DNA of 64,000 nt, taken from the NCBI RefSeq assembly GCF_014837155.1, contig NZ_JACYHA010000010.1:62001-126000 (forward strand). The letters are read 5' to 3'. A model generated the notes under the pieces. The model was not told where the DNA came from, ran no database searches, and worked only from the letters and a program-made list of their open reading frames with translations. A program made the position numbers and the translations under genes. This DNA is from Litchfieldia stipae (GTDB lineage: Bacteria; Bacillota; Bacilli; Bacillales; Bacillaceae_L). Positions 52,733 through 62,068 of the stretch are shown here, in pieces. Within the stretch, counting starts at the first letter, position 1. Each line of letters starts with the position of its first letter.

Positions 52733-53758
52733 TTATTTGTTTATTTTCTTACAAGAATCGCGCTCCGTCATGCGATAAGGCACAATAATTCGTTTGGCAG
52801 GTTCATCCGGGTTATTAATCATTTCGATTAAGCTTTTCGCGGCATGAAAGCCCAAATCAAAAATATTAATATCGACCGTCGTTAATGGCGGCTGTGAAAT
52901 TTCCGATAATAAAAGATTGTTAAAGCTGACAATCGAAATATCGTCTGGTACACGAAGCCCCATTTCCTTTAATGTATTAATGATTCCGAAGGCCATTAAA
53001 TCGTCGGCCACTACGAGAGCCGTCGGCGTTTCCTTTAATGACAATAATTCTGAAATCGCCTGTTTTCCGCCTTCCATTAAAAAATCCTCGTGGACAAGAA
53101 AATCCTCGCAGATTGCAATGCCAGCCTCCTTTAAGGCTGTTTCATAGCCCCGCTGCCGATCCAGTGTCACCATTAAGGAAAGATTTCCGCTGACAAAGCC
53201 GATTTTTTGATGACCGAGCTGCAGCAGATAATCGGTTACTTCCTTGGCTGCAGTAAAATTATCATTATCCACATGAGAAATTTTCTCTACATCATAGGAG
53301 GGTTTTCCGATGATGGTATAAGGAAAGCCTTTTTCCTCTAAAAAGGCCATCACCCTGTCATTCATACGGGAGTATAGCAGAATCACACCATCCACTCGCC
53401 CGCTTTGAACGATTCGGACAACGCCGTCATAAATCTCATCTTCCATTTCGCCCGTTGAAAATTGGATTGCATATTCCTTCATATGAGCCATTTTGCTAAT
53501 CCCGCGAATGACTTCAGGAAAAAATGGATTTTGAAACACCTTATCCGTAGAGTTCGGCATCACCAGCCCAATCGTTTGTGTCGTACGGCTTGCCAAATTA
53601 CGTGCCTTATAATTAGGCTGATAGCCAAGCTCCTCCATCACCTGACGGACCTTTTTTTTCGTTTTATTACTAATTCTTGGATTGTCTGCAATCACTCTTG
53701 AGACGGTTGATGGTGTAACGTTAGCTGCCTTTGCCACATCCTTAATCGTAATTGCCAC
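52733..53758 (-). CDS. LacI family repressor of the alpha-glucoside operon
   Basis: This 341-residue regulator has a LacI HTH at the N-terminus ('TIKDVAKAANVTPSTVSRVI', hinge 'YQPNYKARNLASR') and a periplasmic-binding-protein-like sugar domain ('TIGLVMPNS', 'VDGVILLYSR', 'GHQKIGFVSG'). The start is GTG 53758 with AAAGG upstream; the ORF extending to 53797 only crosses the GGGACAGG repeat. It ends the operon of glucosidase and PTS genes and probably represses it through the TGCAAACG-type operators at 58541 and 56785. It is comparable in role to B. subtilis MalR-type or other LacI sugar repressors. The inducer is unknown. Confidence 0.88.
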   Translation of the reverse strand: MAITIKDVAKAANVTPSTVSRVIADNPRISNKTKKKVRQVMEELGYQPNYKARNLASRTTQTIGLVMPNSTDKVFQNPFFPEVIRGISKMAHMKEYAIQFSTGEMEDEIYDGVVRIVQSGRVDGVILLYSRMNDRVMAFLEEKGFPYTIIGKPSYDVEKISHVDNDNFTAAKEVTDYLLQLGHQKIGFVSGNLSLMVTLDRQRGYETALKEAGIAICEDFLVHEDFLMEGGKQAISELLSLKETPTALVVADDLMAFGIINTLKEMGLRVPDDISIVSFNNLLLSEISQPPLTTVDINIFDLGFHAAKSLIEMINNPDEPAKRIIVPYRMTERDSCKKINK

Positions 53759-53776
53759 CCTTTGCACCCCCTTTTT

Positions 53777-53812
53777 GGGACAAGGTGCCTGTCCCATTGT
53801 CCCCCTGTCCCA
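53777..53812. repeat. GGGACAAGGTGCCTGTCCC repeat between the LacI and IIA genes
   Basis: GGGACAAGGTGCCTGTCCC, then two further GTCCC units. It is the familiar GGGACAGGCACC-type Bacillus repeat and it separates the LacI gene from the IIA gene. Confidence 0.65.
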
Positions 53813-54304
53813 TTAAACTTTCGATATTTCCATTATAATATCTTTACCGCCCGTCGTGGACTGATGGATTTGTCTATTTTCAATCTTAAATTGATCTCCG
53901 TTTAAAAGAATAACAGGAGTAATCACTTCTTTCCCAAGACTTGAAACCTTCTCATAGTCAAATTCGGCAATAGGCTCGCCCTTTGATACCTTTGCACCAT
54001 TCTGAACCAAAATTTGAAACCCTTCACCCTTTAATTCAACTGTTTCTAACCCCATATGAATGAGAAGCTCAACCCCTGATTTGGAGCGAAGGCTGATGGC
54101 GTGCTTAGTTGGAAATACATTGACAACCTCACCGTCAATTGGTGAAAATACCTGTTTGTCGGAAGGAATGATCGCAATTCCGTCCCCCATCATTTTTTGC
54201 GAAAAAACAGGATCCGGGACTTCTTCTAACGGAACCATTTTCCCTGATAATGGAGCCTGAACCTGCTCCGGTTCCATTTTTTTCTTAAACAATGATTTAA
54301 ACAT
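53813..54304 (-). CDS. PTS glucose-type IIA component
   Basis: This 163-residue soluble phosphocarrier of the Glc superfamily accepts phosphate from HPr and passes it to IIB. The phosphorylated His is H83 in 'ELLIHMGLETVELKGEGF', with the supporting His at 68 in 'FPTKHAISL'. 'PLSGKMVPLEEVPDPVFSQK' is the start of the barrel. ATG 54304 is 18 bases after the EEP gene. The IIBC protein of this operon lacks its own IIA domain, so this gene completes the uptake system. Confidence 0.92.
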   Translation of the reverse strand: MFKSLFKKKMEPEQVQAPLSGKMVPLEEVPDPVFSQKMMGDGIAIIPSDKQVFSPIDGEVVNVFPTKHAISLRSKSGVELLIHMGLETVELKGEGFQILVQNGAKVSKGEPIAEFDYEKVSSLGKEVITPVILLNGDQFKIENRQIHQSTTGGKDIIMEISKV

Positions 54305-54322
54305 AACGCATGACTCCTTTTC

Positions 54323-55111
54323 TTATCCTAATGTCACTTCTACACCAAAATGGTCGGAAATCACCGGCTTATTTTTTCCGTTAAAAATAACACAGGATTC
54401 TTTCACTTCTACCGGAATACTGGAGAAAATATAATCGATTCGTAAACCCTGTTTATTCTTGTCCCAGCCGGCAATCTTTCCTGCCACCGTTGTACCATCA
54501 TCCGTTTTCTTCGCCAGGTGGTACGTATCATAAAGACCTTTGCTCAGTACATAATCATAACCTTCACCCCTAATATGGGCGGCATTATTAAAGTCTCCCA
54601 TGAGGAAGAACGTTCCGTCCTTGGCTGCCACTTGATAGAGCCTGTCGAATTGTTCTTTGAACGGCTCCTCTTCATCTTCCCACCAGCCTGTATGGCAGGA
54701 ATAAAAGGTTAGAAGCTCATGTTGAAAGCGAATGGTGATGCCGGAGATTTTTCTCGTCTTGTAGTTCTCTGTATCCTCGGAATGGGAGACAAAGAAAGAG
54801 TGCTTTTCTTCAATCGGATGCTTCGTTAAAAGGGCAACCCCTTCTTCATATACATCATATCCAATATGGGAATAATCCCATGTCATTTGATAATCCGTGA
54901 CCCCAAGCTTCTGTAATTCCTCCAAGAGGACCAAAGCGAAGTTATCCTTTTTAATCAATCCATCGACACTTTCGGCATCGATGGACTGATTCACCTCCTG
55001 CAAGGTAATCACGTCATAGGATTTCGCCTTAATTTCTTCGGCCAAAATCTTTATTTTTCCCAACTGATTTTCTTCGATCCAGGAGTGACAATTTAACGTT
55101 AATAGCTTCAT
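54323..55111 (-). CDS. Endonuclease/exonuclease/phosphatase family hydrolase
   Basis: This 262-residue cytoplasmic metal-dependent hydrolase has the EEP fold: 'LTLNCHSW' start, 'DVITLQEVNQ' with the metal Glu, 'TFYSCHTGWWEDEEE', 'FLMGDFNN' with Asp and Asn, and 'PVISDHFGVEVTL' with the final Asp-His. Genes of this type recur in Bacillus and Lactobacillus sugar PTS operons; a phosphatase role on sugar phosphates is possible but unproven. It starts at ATG 55111, three bases after the IIBC gene ends. Confidence 0.85.
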   Translation of the reverse strand: MKLLTLNCHSWIEENQLGKIKILAEEIKAKSYDVITLQEVNQSIDAESVDGLIKKDNFALVLLEELQKLGVTDYQMTWDYSHIGYDVYEEGVALLTKHPIEEKHSFFVSHSEDTENYKTRKISGITIRFQHELLTFYSCHTGWWEDEEEPFKEQFDRLYQVAAKDGTFFLMGDFNNAAHIRGEGYDYVLSKGLYDTYHLAKKTDDGTTVAGKIAGWDKNKQGLRIDYIFSSIPVEVKESCVIFNGKNKPVISDHFGVEVTLG

Positions 55112-55114
55112 ATC

Positions 55115-56755
55115 TTACCCCCCTATGCAGTCTTGAATATCCGACTTCAGCACGTCCGCTTTTGGACCATAGATGGCTTGGACACCTTTTCCTTTAATAA
55201 TCAAGCCTAATGCGCCATACAGCTTCCACTCCTGCTCAGAAGCAACCAGACTAGCATCTTTGATTGTGACACGAAGACGGGTCATACACGCATCCACGTC
55301 CTCAATATTTTCTTTTCCTCCTAATAAGCCGATAATGGCCGCAGCAAGGGAATCATCTTCTCCCTTCGAATCAGCGTGACCCTTTTGGCCAGCCTCTTCT
55401 TCAATATAGTTTCCTAATCGGCCTGGAGTCGCATATTTTAATTTTTTAATGATAAAATTAGCAACTGTAAAGTTCAGAGCGAAGAATACAAGGCAAGCGA
55501 CAACTAAGTATACTAAATCCAGCCATAAGCCTGCTTTTACAATCATCGGCGTTCTTGTTAAAAGCTCGATAAAACCAAAGGAATGAATTCGGATATGAAC
55601 AAGATCGACAACCGCAAAGGCAAGTCCTGTCATGATGGCATAAACAACATACAGAACCGGTGCGACAAACATAAACATGAATTCAATTGGCTCTGTTACA
55701 CCTGTTAAAAAGACCGCTAATCCAGCAGAGAAGAACATGGATTTGTACTTCGTGCGTTTATCTTTATCAACGTTGCGGTACATTGCAAAGGCAATCCCGA
55801 TTAAGGCTGCACAAGACAGAATCATTTGTCCGACTTTGAAGCGTGCAGGCGTCACATCCTGTAATAATGCGTTATATCCTGCTGTGTCGCCTGCTGCCAG
55901 TAAGTTATTTAAGTCAGCAATCCAGGCAAGCCATAGCGGATCTTGTCCGGCAACGGTTGTTCCGGCACTTGAACCAGTTAAAATCGTATACGTACCGCCT
56001 AGCTCTGTATAATTCATCGGCACTGTCAGCATATGATGTAAACCAAACGGAAGCAATAAGCGCTCCAATGCCCCGAAAATAAACGGTGCAACAACCGGAG
56101 CTGTGTCACGTGATGAAGCAATCCAGCGGCCAAAATCATTTAACAACCCTTGAATAAACGGCCAGATTAATGAAAGAATAAGGGCAGTAACAACAGATCC
56201 TGCAATCACGACAAACGGGACAAATCTTTTTCCGTTAAAAAAGGCAAGGGATTGCGGAAGTTTATCAAAATTATAATACTTATTAAATAGATTGGCTCCT
56301 AAAAACCCGGAAATGATTCCGACAAACACACCCATATTTAAAGCGGGTGCACCAAGGATGGAGACAAAGTAATCGCTAACAATTAATTCACTGCCGAATA
56401 AAGAAAATACTGTGGCTTCAGGGTCTCCTAACATCGCGCCGTTGACACCGAAAATGGCGCCGGTGATTCGGTTAATTAAGATAAAAGCGATTAGAGCAGC
56501 AAAGGCCCCGCCGGCACGCTCTTTTGCCCATGATCCGCCGATCGCAACAGCGAACAGAACATGAAGATTCCCGATGATGCCCCAGCCAATTTCTTCCATC
56601 ACTAAGGCGATTGTTTTCACTAATGCGATATCTACACCTAACATTGCTACTAATTTCCCGAGCGAAATCATGATGCCTGCTGCCGGCATTACTGCCACGA
56701 CAACGAGTAAAGCCTTTCCAAACTTTTGCCAAAAATCAAAGGATTTCAGTTTCAT
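55115..56755 (-). CDS. PTS IIBC transporter, glucose/alpha-glucoside type
   Basis: This 546-residue membrane permease takes up and phosphorylates a sugar. The IIC domain (residues 1 to about 420) has about ten membrane segments ('FGKALLVVVAVMPAAGIMIS', 'LPFGLHHMLTVPMNYTELGG', 'LTGVTEPIEFMFMFVAPVLY' with the sugar-site Glu). A linker leads to the IIB domain with the phosphorylated Cys near residue 490 in 'VDACMTRLRVTI'. There is no IIA domain; it is encoded two genes downstream. ATG 56755 has AAGGGA nine bases upstream. The glucosidase partner suggests maltose, isomaltose or another alpha-glucoside. The exact sugar is inference. Confidence 0.88.
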   Translation of the reverse strand: MKLKSFDFWQKFGKALLVVVAVMPAAGIMISLGKLVAMLGVDIALVKTIALVMEEIGWGIIGNLHVLFAVAIGGSWAKERAGGAFAALIAFILINRITGAIFGVNGAMLGDPEATVFSLFGSELIVSDYFVSILGAPALNMGVFVGIISGFLGANLFNKYYNFDKLPQSLAFFNGKRFVPFVVIAGSVVTALILSLIWPFIQGLLNDFGRWIASSRDTAPVVAPFIFGALERLLLPFGLHHMLTVPMNYTELGGTYTILTGSSAGTTVAGQDPLWLAWIADLNNLLAAGDTAGYNALLQDVTPARFKVGQMILSCAALIGIAFAMYRNVDKDKRTKYKSMFFSAGLAVFLTGVTEPIEFMFMFVAPVLYVVYAIMTGLAFAVVDLVHIRIHSFGFIELLTRTPMIVKAGLWLDLVYLVVACLVFFALNFTVANFIIKKLKYATPGRLGNYIEEEAGQKGHADSKGEDDSLAAAIIGLLGGKENIEDVDACMTRLRVTIKDASLVASEQEWKLYGALGLIIKGKGVQAIYGPKADVLKSDIQDCIGG

Positions 56756-56784
56756 TTTCTCCAGTCCCTTCATAATGAGATTGC

Positions 56785-56810
56785 AGTTAGTGCAATCGTT
56801 TGCACTAACT
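56785..56810. promoter_or_regulatory. Perfect 26-bp palindrome, LacI-type operator in front of the IIBC gene
   Basis: AGTTAGTGCAA and TTGCACTAACT flank TCGT; the core TGCAATCGTTTGCA fits LacI-family sites and matches the operator at 58541-58556. It lies between the glucosidase and IIBC genes, where a bound repressor could block elongation or an internal promoter. Confidence 0.65.
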
Positions 56811-56821
56811 GTTAAAAAAAA

Positions 56822-58489
56822 TTACTGTAAGCGATACACTCGTGCTTCAAAAGGCTGTAAGCGGTCGTGATGAAAGTTTACTTTTGAATCTATAGGATAA
56901 TTGCCGATTAGCACTTCCGCATGTTTGCTTTTCCATTCAGGCGGAAGCTGATAGTCTGCTTCTTTTGCAAAAAGGTTCGTGATAACTAGATAGGTTTCAT
57001 TGTCTAATGTTCTTTTGTAGGCAAAAACCTGATCATGCTCAGCTAATACAAGCTCAAATCGTCCATATACGAAAGTCAGGTGGTCTTTTCGTAGTTGAAT
57101 CAGCTTCCGATAGTAATGATAAATCGACTCCTGCTCGTTTAGCGCTTTTTCAACATTAATGTCTGTGAAATTTGGATTTACCTTTAACCATGGCTTGCCT
57201 GTTGTAAAGCCTGCATTCTCACCGTCTGTCCATTGCATCGGCGTTCTCGAATTATCACGGCCATTTTTCCAAATAATCTTCATCAATTCCTCATGTGTCT
57301 GGCCTTCGTTGATGCCGTTATGGTACAGATTTTTAATCGCCACATCATTATAATCATCAATGGATGGAAACTTCACATTGGTCATGCCGATTTCCTGCCC
57401 CTGATAAATGAATGGTGTTCCCTGCATGAGAAAGTACATGGTTGCCAGACATTTCGCAGATGCATCCCAGAAGTTTTCTGTGTCACCCCAGGTTGAAACC
57501 GAGCGAGGCTGATCATGGTTCTCCAGGAATAAGGCATTCCAACCTTTTCCATCAAGTTCTGTCTGCCAGTTATGGAAGGTTTCTTTTAAAGCGGGAAGAT
57601 CAATGCCACCTGTGACACCTTTTCCCCACAGGTCTAAATGTTCGAATTGAAAAATCATATTAAAGACGCCGTTGTCCTCGCCAACCCACGCTTCTGCCTG
57701 ATCGGCTTTGACACCATTGGCTTCACCGACTGTCATGATGTCGTATTTCGCAAACGTTTCACGTTTTAGCTCCTGAAGAAAAACCTCGATTCCCTCACGA
57801 TTCATATGGCCTTCAAATGACGACACATACTTGAGGTTTTTAGGATTCGATAAATCCGGGAAACCAGGGATTTTTTTAATATGAGAAATCGCATCAACAC
57901 GGAAACCGTCAATTCCCTTATCAATCCACCAGTTGACCATTTCATATAAATCTTTTCGCACCTTTGGATTTTCCCAATTTAAGTCCGGCTGCTTGCGGGA
58001 AAATACATGCATGTAGTATTCTTTTGTCTTCGGGTCATATTCCCAAACCGAGCCGCCAAAGATGGATTCCCAGTTATTTGGTTCTTTCCCGTTATGGCCC
58101 GGGTGCCAAATATAATAGTCCCTATACGGGTTTTCCTTTGAAGAACGAGATTCAATAAACCAAGCATGTTCATCAGAGGTGTGGTTAATCACTAAATCCA
58201 TAATGAGCTTCATGCCGCGGCGATGTACCTCTGCTAAAAGCTGGTCAAAATCGGCCATTGTACCGAAGTCTTCCATAATTCCTTTATAATCACTAATATC
58301 GTAACCGTTATCATCATTTGGCGAAGAATAAATCGGACAAATCCAAATCACATCAATTCCTAAGTTCTGTAAATAATCCAGCTTAGAAATAATCCCTTGA
58401 ATATCGCCGATTCCGTCACCATTTGAATCCATAAAGCTTCGTGGATATATTTGATAAGCAACCGCTTCTTTCCACCATTTCTTCTTCAT
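56822..58489 (-). CDS. malL: GH13 alpha-glucosidase (oligo-1,6-glucosidase/MalL type)
   Basis: This 555-residue cytoplasmic enzyme of the GH13 alpha-amylase clan splits isomaltose, maltose or sucrose-type alpha-glucosides, free or after phosphorylation. 'AVAYQIYPRSFMDSNGDGIG' holds the calcium-site segment. 'LVINHTSDEH' is region I, 'GFRVDAISHI' the nucleophile Asp near 199, 'IMTVGEANG' the acid Glu near 255, and 'LENHDQPR' the transition-state Asp near 326. It is the first gene of the operon, ATG 58489 with GAGGAGG upstream. Symbol given by similarity; a trehalose- or sucrose-phosphate hydrolase cannot be fully excluded. Confidence 0.85.
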   Translation of the reverse strand: MKKKWWKEAVAYQIYPRSFMDSNGDGIGDIQGIISKLDYLQNLGIDVIWICPIYSSPNDDNGYDISDYKGIMEDFGTMADFDQLLAEVHRRGMKLIMDLVINHTSDEHAWFIESRSSKENPYRDYYIWHPGHNGKEPNNWESIFGGSVWEYDPKTKEYYMHVFSRKQPDLNWENPKVRKDLYEMVNWWIDKGIDGFRVDAISHIKKIPGFPDLSNPKNLKYVSSFEGHMNREGIEVFLQELKRETFAKYDIMTVGEANGVKADQAEAWVGEDNGVFNMIFQFEHLDLWGKGVTGGIDLPALKETFHNWQTELDGKGWNALFLENHDQPRSVSTWGDTENFWDASAKCLATMYFLMQGTPFIYQGQEIGMTNVKFPSIDDYNDVAIKNLYHNGINEGQTHEELMKIIWKNGRDNSRTPMQWTDGENAGFTTGKPWLKVNPNFTDINVEKALNEQESIYHYYRKLIQLRKDHLTFVYGRFELVLAEHDQVFAYKRTLDNETYLVITNLFAKEADYQLPPEWKSKHAEVLIGNYPIDSKVNFHHDRLQPFEARVYRLQ

Positions 58490-58518
58490 GATGTCGTCCT
58501 CCTCTTAACTATGAGACT

Positions 58519-58556
58519 ACTATATCATAACGCTTTTATTTGCGCAACCGTTTGCA
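58519..58556 (-). promoter_or_regulatory. Promoter and LacI-type operator of the alpha-glucoside operon
   Basis: On the minus strand, -35 TTGCGC (58547-58542) and -10 TATAGT (58524-58519) are 17 bases apart. The inverted repeat TGCAAACGGTTGCGCA (58556-58541) overlaps the -35 box, as expected for repression by the operon's LacI protein. Confidence 0.65.
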
Positions 58557-58580
58557 TTAAATTTTTTTCTTTTAAAGCTT

Positions 58581-59913
58581 CACTAGTGTTGCATTAATGT
58601 AGTCATAATTTTCAGTTTAGTTACTTTTCCAATTTAGAGCCAAAAAAGAAAATACCCAATCAAAGGTGGCTCCATCCAATTGGAAAATATTTACAATTAG
58701 ACTTGTGCGACGACGACATTTTGATTATTAAGGAATGGCCCTTCCTTCAATCTTACGTACCCAGATATACGCTGGTTTCCACAATGCAGCCCTTAAATAA
58801 CGGCTAATTTGTAACGTTTTTCGCTTACTTTTTGTTTCAATTTGTGCAAGAACATGCAGGCAATAAACAATCAGTGCGATAAATACTTGATTTTGAATGG
58901 CCCAGCGTGATTTATACATCTCTGAAATTTCTTCGGCACTCAAATCAAAACGATTCGTGATTAAATGGAGTACATTTCCTTTTGAATCCATTACTTTTAG
59001 AAGGCGAAAGTAATTTTCAGCCCGGTTTTGAGTTGTACCAATCAAGACCATTTGATCCGATAAAACGGATGAATTCTCGGGTAGTTTAAAATCATAAACC
59101 TCCCGTACCACTGCATTTTTTCGTAGCCTTGAAAGAAAAAAGTAACCATCGTCTGTCATGCGATCAAAGCGTTCATAGTCTAGATAGCCACGATCAAACA
59201 CATACATGCATTCCTTGTCATCAAACATGATTTCAAGTTGAGCACGATCATGTTCGTTTGCCGTTGTTATGACAGCTTTTTCGGGATAGGAGACACCTTT
59301 TTCCATAAATACTGGACGTAAATGCAACTTCACACCCGCCTTTGTTTTACGGAACTTTGCCCACCTATGGTTGGTTAAATTAAGTGGCAATGTGCTTGAA
59401 TCAATGATTTTTAACGGCATGACTAGTTTTGTACAGTCTGTTTTAGCGTGTATTTGTCCAACTAAATCAAGGAAAAGCATTTGAAATAGATCTGGATTCA
59501 GGCCATTTAATCGCCGTGATAGCTGAGAAATACTAATAGAATCAAGGTTTACTGCCTTTTGAAGTTGATCATCGAATAGATAATCGCCCAACGCATGAAG
59601 ACTTTCAACTTCCTCAAGTTGTGCAAAAAGTAATAGTTTAAGAAATGACTCTGTCGTTAACTTTTTCGTATAGAAATCTAATTTCATTGTTTTCACATTT
59701 TCTTCAAACAATTGAAGATTTATTGGTGAAAACCATTGTCCAAATGAAGTTTTTCGTGTAATCTTGTCCATGAGTTTTGTCCTTTATTAGTGGATTTGGA
59801 CGGGTTACCACCTAACTATTTCCATTATAAAGGACTTTTTCTTTTCCTAAAATAAAATTAGTGAAGATTATGAGTCTTTTTAATATTGAAATTTAATTAA
59901 TGCAACACTAGTG
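58581..59913 (-). mobile_element. IS4-family insertion sequence
   Basis: Perfect 18-bp terminal inverted repeats, CACTAGTGTTGCATTAAT at 58581 and its complement ATTAATGCAACACTAGTG ending at 59913, enclose one transposase gene. The flanks (AAAGCTT on the left, GTAAATA on the right) show no target duplication. The left flank is the glucosidase promoter region and the right flank is hsdS. Confidence 0.85.
58728..59771 (-). pseudogene. IS4-family transposase with an in-frame deletion of the catalytic Glu region
   Basis: 347 codons, ATG 59771. The first catalytic Asp lies in 'LKIIDSSTLPL' and the second in 'YVFDRGYLDYERF'. The C-terminal signature should read YxxRWxIE-x(6)-K (YREK). Here it reads 'MYKSRWAIQNQVFIALIVYC': the text jumps from RWAI straight to the segment that normally follows about 27 residues later. 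The conserved Glu and Lys are therefore missing while the frame is kept. Family members of this type are about 370-380 residues. The enzyme should be inactive; the ends could still be moved by an intact copy elsewhere. Confidence 0.82.
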
Positions 59914-60449
59914 GTAAATAATAATAAACAAATTTTCCACTACAGCCTTTATCAAAATTACTAATTTTGTATACCCTTTGGTGGAAGTCAAATTTGCCGT
60001 TAATGTAGTGATAAATTTGACCAATATTCCCATCACCAGGAATTAATATTGCTTCACCGTCAAATGAATAACTATTTATTTTTTCAACAGTCTCAGATCT
60101 AACAAAGAAAGGGTATTTACCATTTTCAATCTTATCCTTGGTATCTTTATTACCTGTAGTAATTTCAGTTATATTTCCTAGCTGAAATTCTTTCCATTTC
60201 TCTTCAAATCCCTTTAATCTATACTCGCCTGTTAACAACATTTGCATTAATCCTTTTTTTTGCTCTTTTTTGCGTTCTATTAGCTTTTCTTTTAGTTCTA
60301 TCGCCTTGTCCCATGTTAAAAGGATTTCTGAAATTTTTTTCTGTTCTTTAACATTTTGAGGTATAACAATTTCTAGTTCACCAAATTCTTTTTGCCCTAA
60401 CGTTTTATTTCGTCCTGCTCCACCGGGGGATGCCAAATTTAATAAGTAT
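59914..60449 (-). pseudogene. hsdS: hsdS, middle part (type I restriction specificity subunit)
   Basis: Reading leftward from the ISLre2 junction: 'TYLLNLASPGGAGRNKTLGQ' closes the first target-recognition domain. 'EQKKISEILLTWDKAIELKE' is the central conserved helix. 'GFEEKWKEFQLGNITEITTG' begins the second recognition domain, which continues to 'GCSGKFVYYYL'. There the IS4 element cuts it, with a stop at 59897 inside the IS end. At least the second half of the second recognition domain and the C-terminal helix are gone. The subunit cannot be functional. Confidence 0.88.
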
Positions 60450-62068
60450 GTATGAGTAAAATGTTTGTGGGAGAAGAAAAAACCTCCTCATCCAAGTAAT
60501 GGAAATTTCCGTTACTTGGATGAGGAGGCCACCAAGCGAAAGCGCGGTAGGGTTTAAGCAAAATACATGAAAAAAGGGTCTCTCCTTGGTAGAATCATAG
60601 TCGACGAAAACCCGATTCAAAGGAGAAACCCTATGCAAAAGAATAACACAGAATATCCAACTTTAAAAGAACTTGAACAGCTAGTCTGGAGGAAGTTACA
60701 GGAAACCTTCTCAAGTGTGATGACCTCCATGTTAGAGGCATATGACGAAGAAATTGTGAAACAACGTGATAAGCAACGCTTTCATTATAAAGATAAGCGG
60801 CCTCTAAAAATAGACAGTTTATTTGGTGAGATTGAGTTGAAGCGCTCCTACTATCGCGATCGTGAAACAGGCAAATATGTCTATCTCCTTGACCAATACC
60901 TACAATTCGAGGGGATCAAAGGGTTTAGCCCACTTGTAGAAGAAGCGGCGATTGAGCTCGCTGTGACAAGTCCTTCCTACCGAAAGGCATCGAACACGCT
61001 TGAGACCCTTCTTGGTTATCGCGTTATCAGTCACGAAGCGATTCGCCAACATCTGCTAGAGGTAGAAGCCATGCAGAAAGAGCGTCAACCGTTGACATTA
61101 CCCGTATTGTTTATCGAAGTGGATGGACTCTACCTAAAGCGACAAGAGAAACGAATCAAAGGGAAGGAAGAGAAGATCGCAGCGGTTCATCAAGGCTGGG
61201 AGATTAACGGAAAAAGGGTGAGTTTAAAAGAAAAGCGACATTATGTTCATCGAGGGAAAGAACCGTTTTGGGAGGGGCTTGAGACTTTTCTCATGGAGAC
61301 GTTTGACTACGACCCTGCGGTGCATCGACTGGTCATTAATGGGGATGGAGCCACCTGGATTACCAGTTGTCGAGATTATTTTCAAGGGCGAGCCTTCTTT
61401 ACGATTGATCGTTTCCATGTAGCACGTGATATTAGAAGATTGTTCAAAGGTCATCGGCGTTATCGGGCTATGCAGAAAGCCTTCGCAAAGTACGATGGAG
61501 AAACCCTCATGATAGAGCTAAACAGTGCAGTGGGAACCTTGAGACAGAAGCGAAAGAAGAGCGTTTAGAGGCGCTGATTCATCAGCTTGAGCAATACCCT
61601 GAAGCATTGGGAGATTATAGAGAATGGCTGAAAGATCAAGGAATTGATCCGACAGGGTTCCGTCCAATGGGAAGTGCCGAGGGAACGATGAGTGTCTTTG
61701 CGAAGCGTCTAAAAAATGGACGAAGTTGGGTTGAAAAAGGTGCTAGTGCCATGATGACAGCGATGGTTGCGTTGATGGATAAAATTCCGCTCAAAACACT
61801 GATTGGTCGCGTTGAAAAATGGACAGAACCAAAAGAAGAACGTCCTCCAAAGTATTTTGTGGAGAAGGTAGAAAGTACAATTGGCGAAGCGACACGTAAC
61901 AACGTCATGTATCTCAAACAAAGAGCGAATATTCCAGTGTATCGAGCACTGAAAGACTTGAAAGGTTTTTAAAAACAGTAAGATTCACAACGAGGAGAAC
62001 CCTAAAATCCTGAATTCGCTTACACATATGAGGATGGAATATTCCTCCCACAAAAGGTTGACACAATC
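60450..62068 (+). mobile_element. ISLre2-family insertion sequence within hsdS, with 9-bp target duplication
   Basis: The ends are imperfect inverted repeats: GTATGAGTAAAATGTTTGTG at the left and, complemented, GATTGTGTCAACCTTTTGTG at the right, both continuing GGAG (17 of 24 identical). AATAAGTAT is duplicated at 60441-60449 and 62069-62077. Removal of the element and one duplicate restores the hsdS frame (GKYLL-NLASPGG). Length is 1619 bp. Confidence 0.88.
60633..61972 (+). pseudogene. ISLre2-family (UPF0236) transposase, frameshifted
   Basis: ATG 60633 has AAAGGAGAAA upstream. The first frame (to 61568) has 'SLFGEIELKRSYYRDRETGK', 'ELAVTSPSYRKASNTLETLL', 'LFIEVDGLYLKRQ' (catalytic Asp), 'LVINGDGATWITSCRDYF' (second Asp) and 'FTIDRFHVARDIRRLF'. 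The second frame, open from about 61540 to 61972, has 'LEALIHQLEQYPEAL', 'GFRPMGSAEGTMSVFAKRLK' (the conserved Glu) and 'WVEKGASAM'. A one-base loss at about 61541 (TTGAGACA for TTGGAGACA) explains the break. As it stands no full transposase is made. Confidence 0.85.

Noticed and set aside
52139-52831. 230-codon plus-strand ORF opposite the glucokinase and LacI genes
   Set aside because: Antisense shadow of two well-supported genes, with no start signals.
60567-60632. Upstream extension of the ISLre2 transposase to 60567
   Set aside because: AAAGGAGAAA is well placed for ATG 60633, and the extension has no family support.
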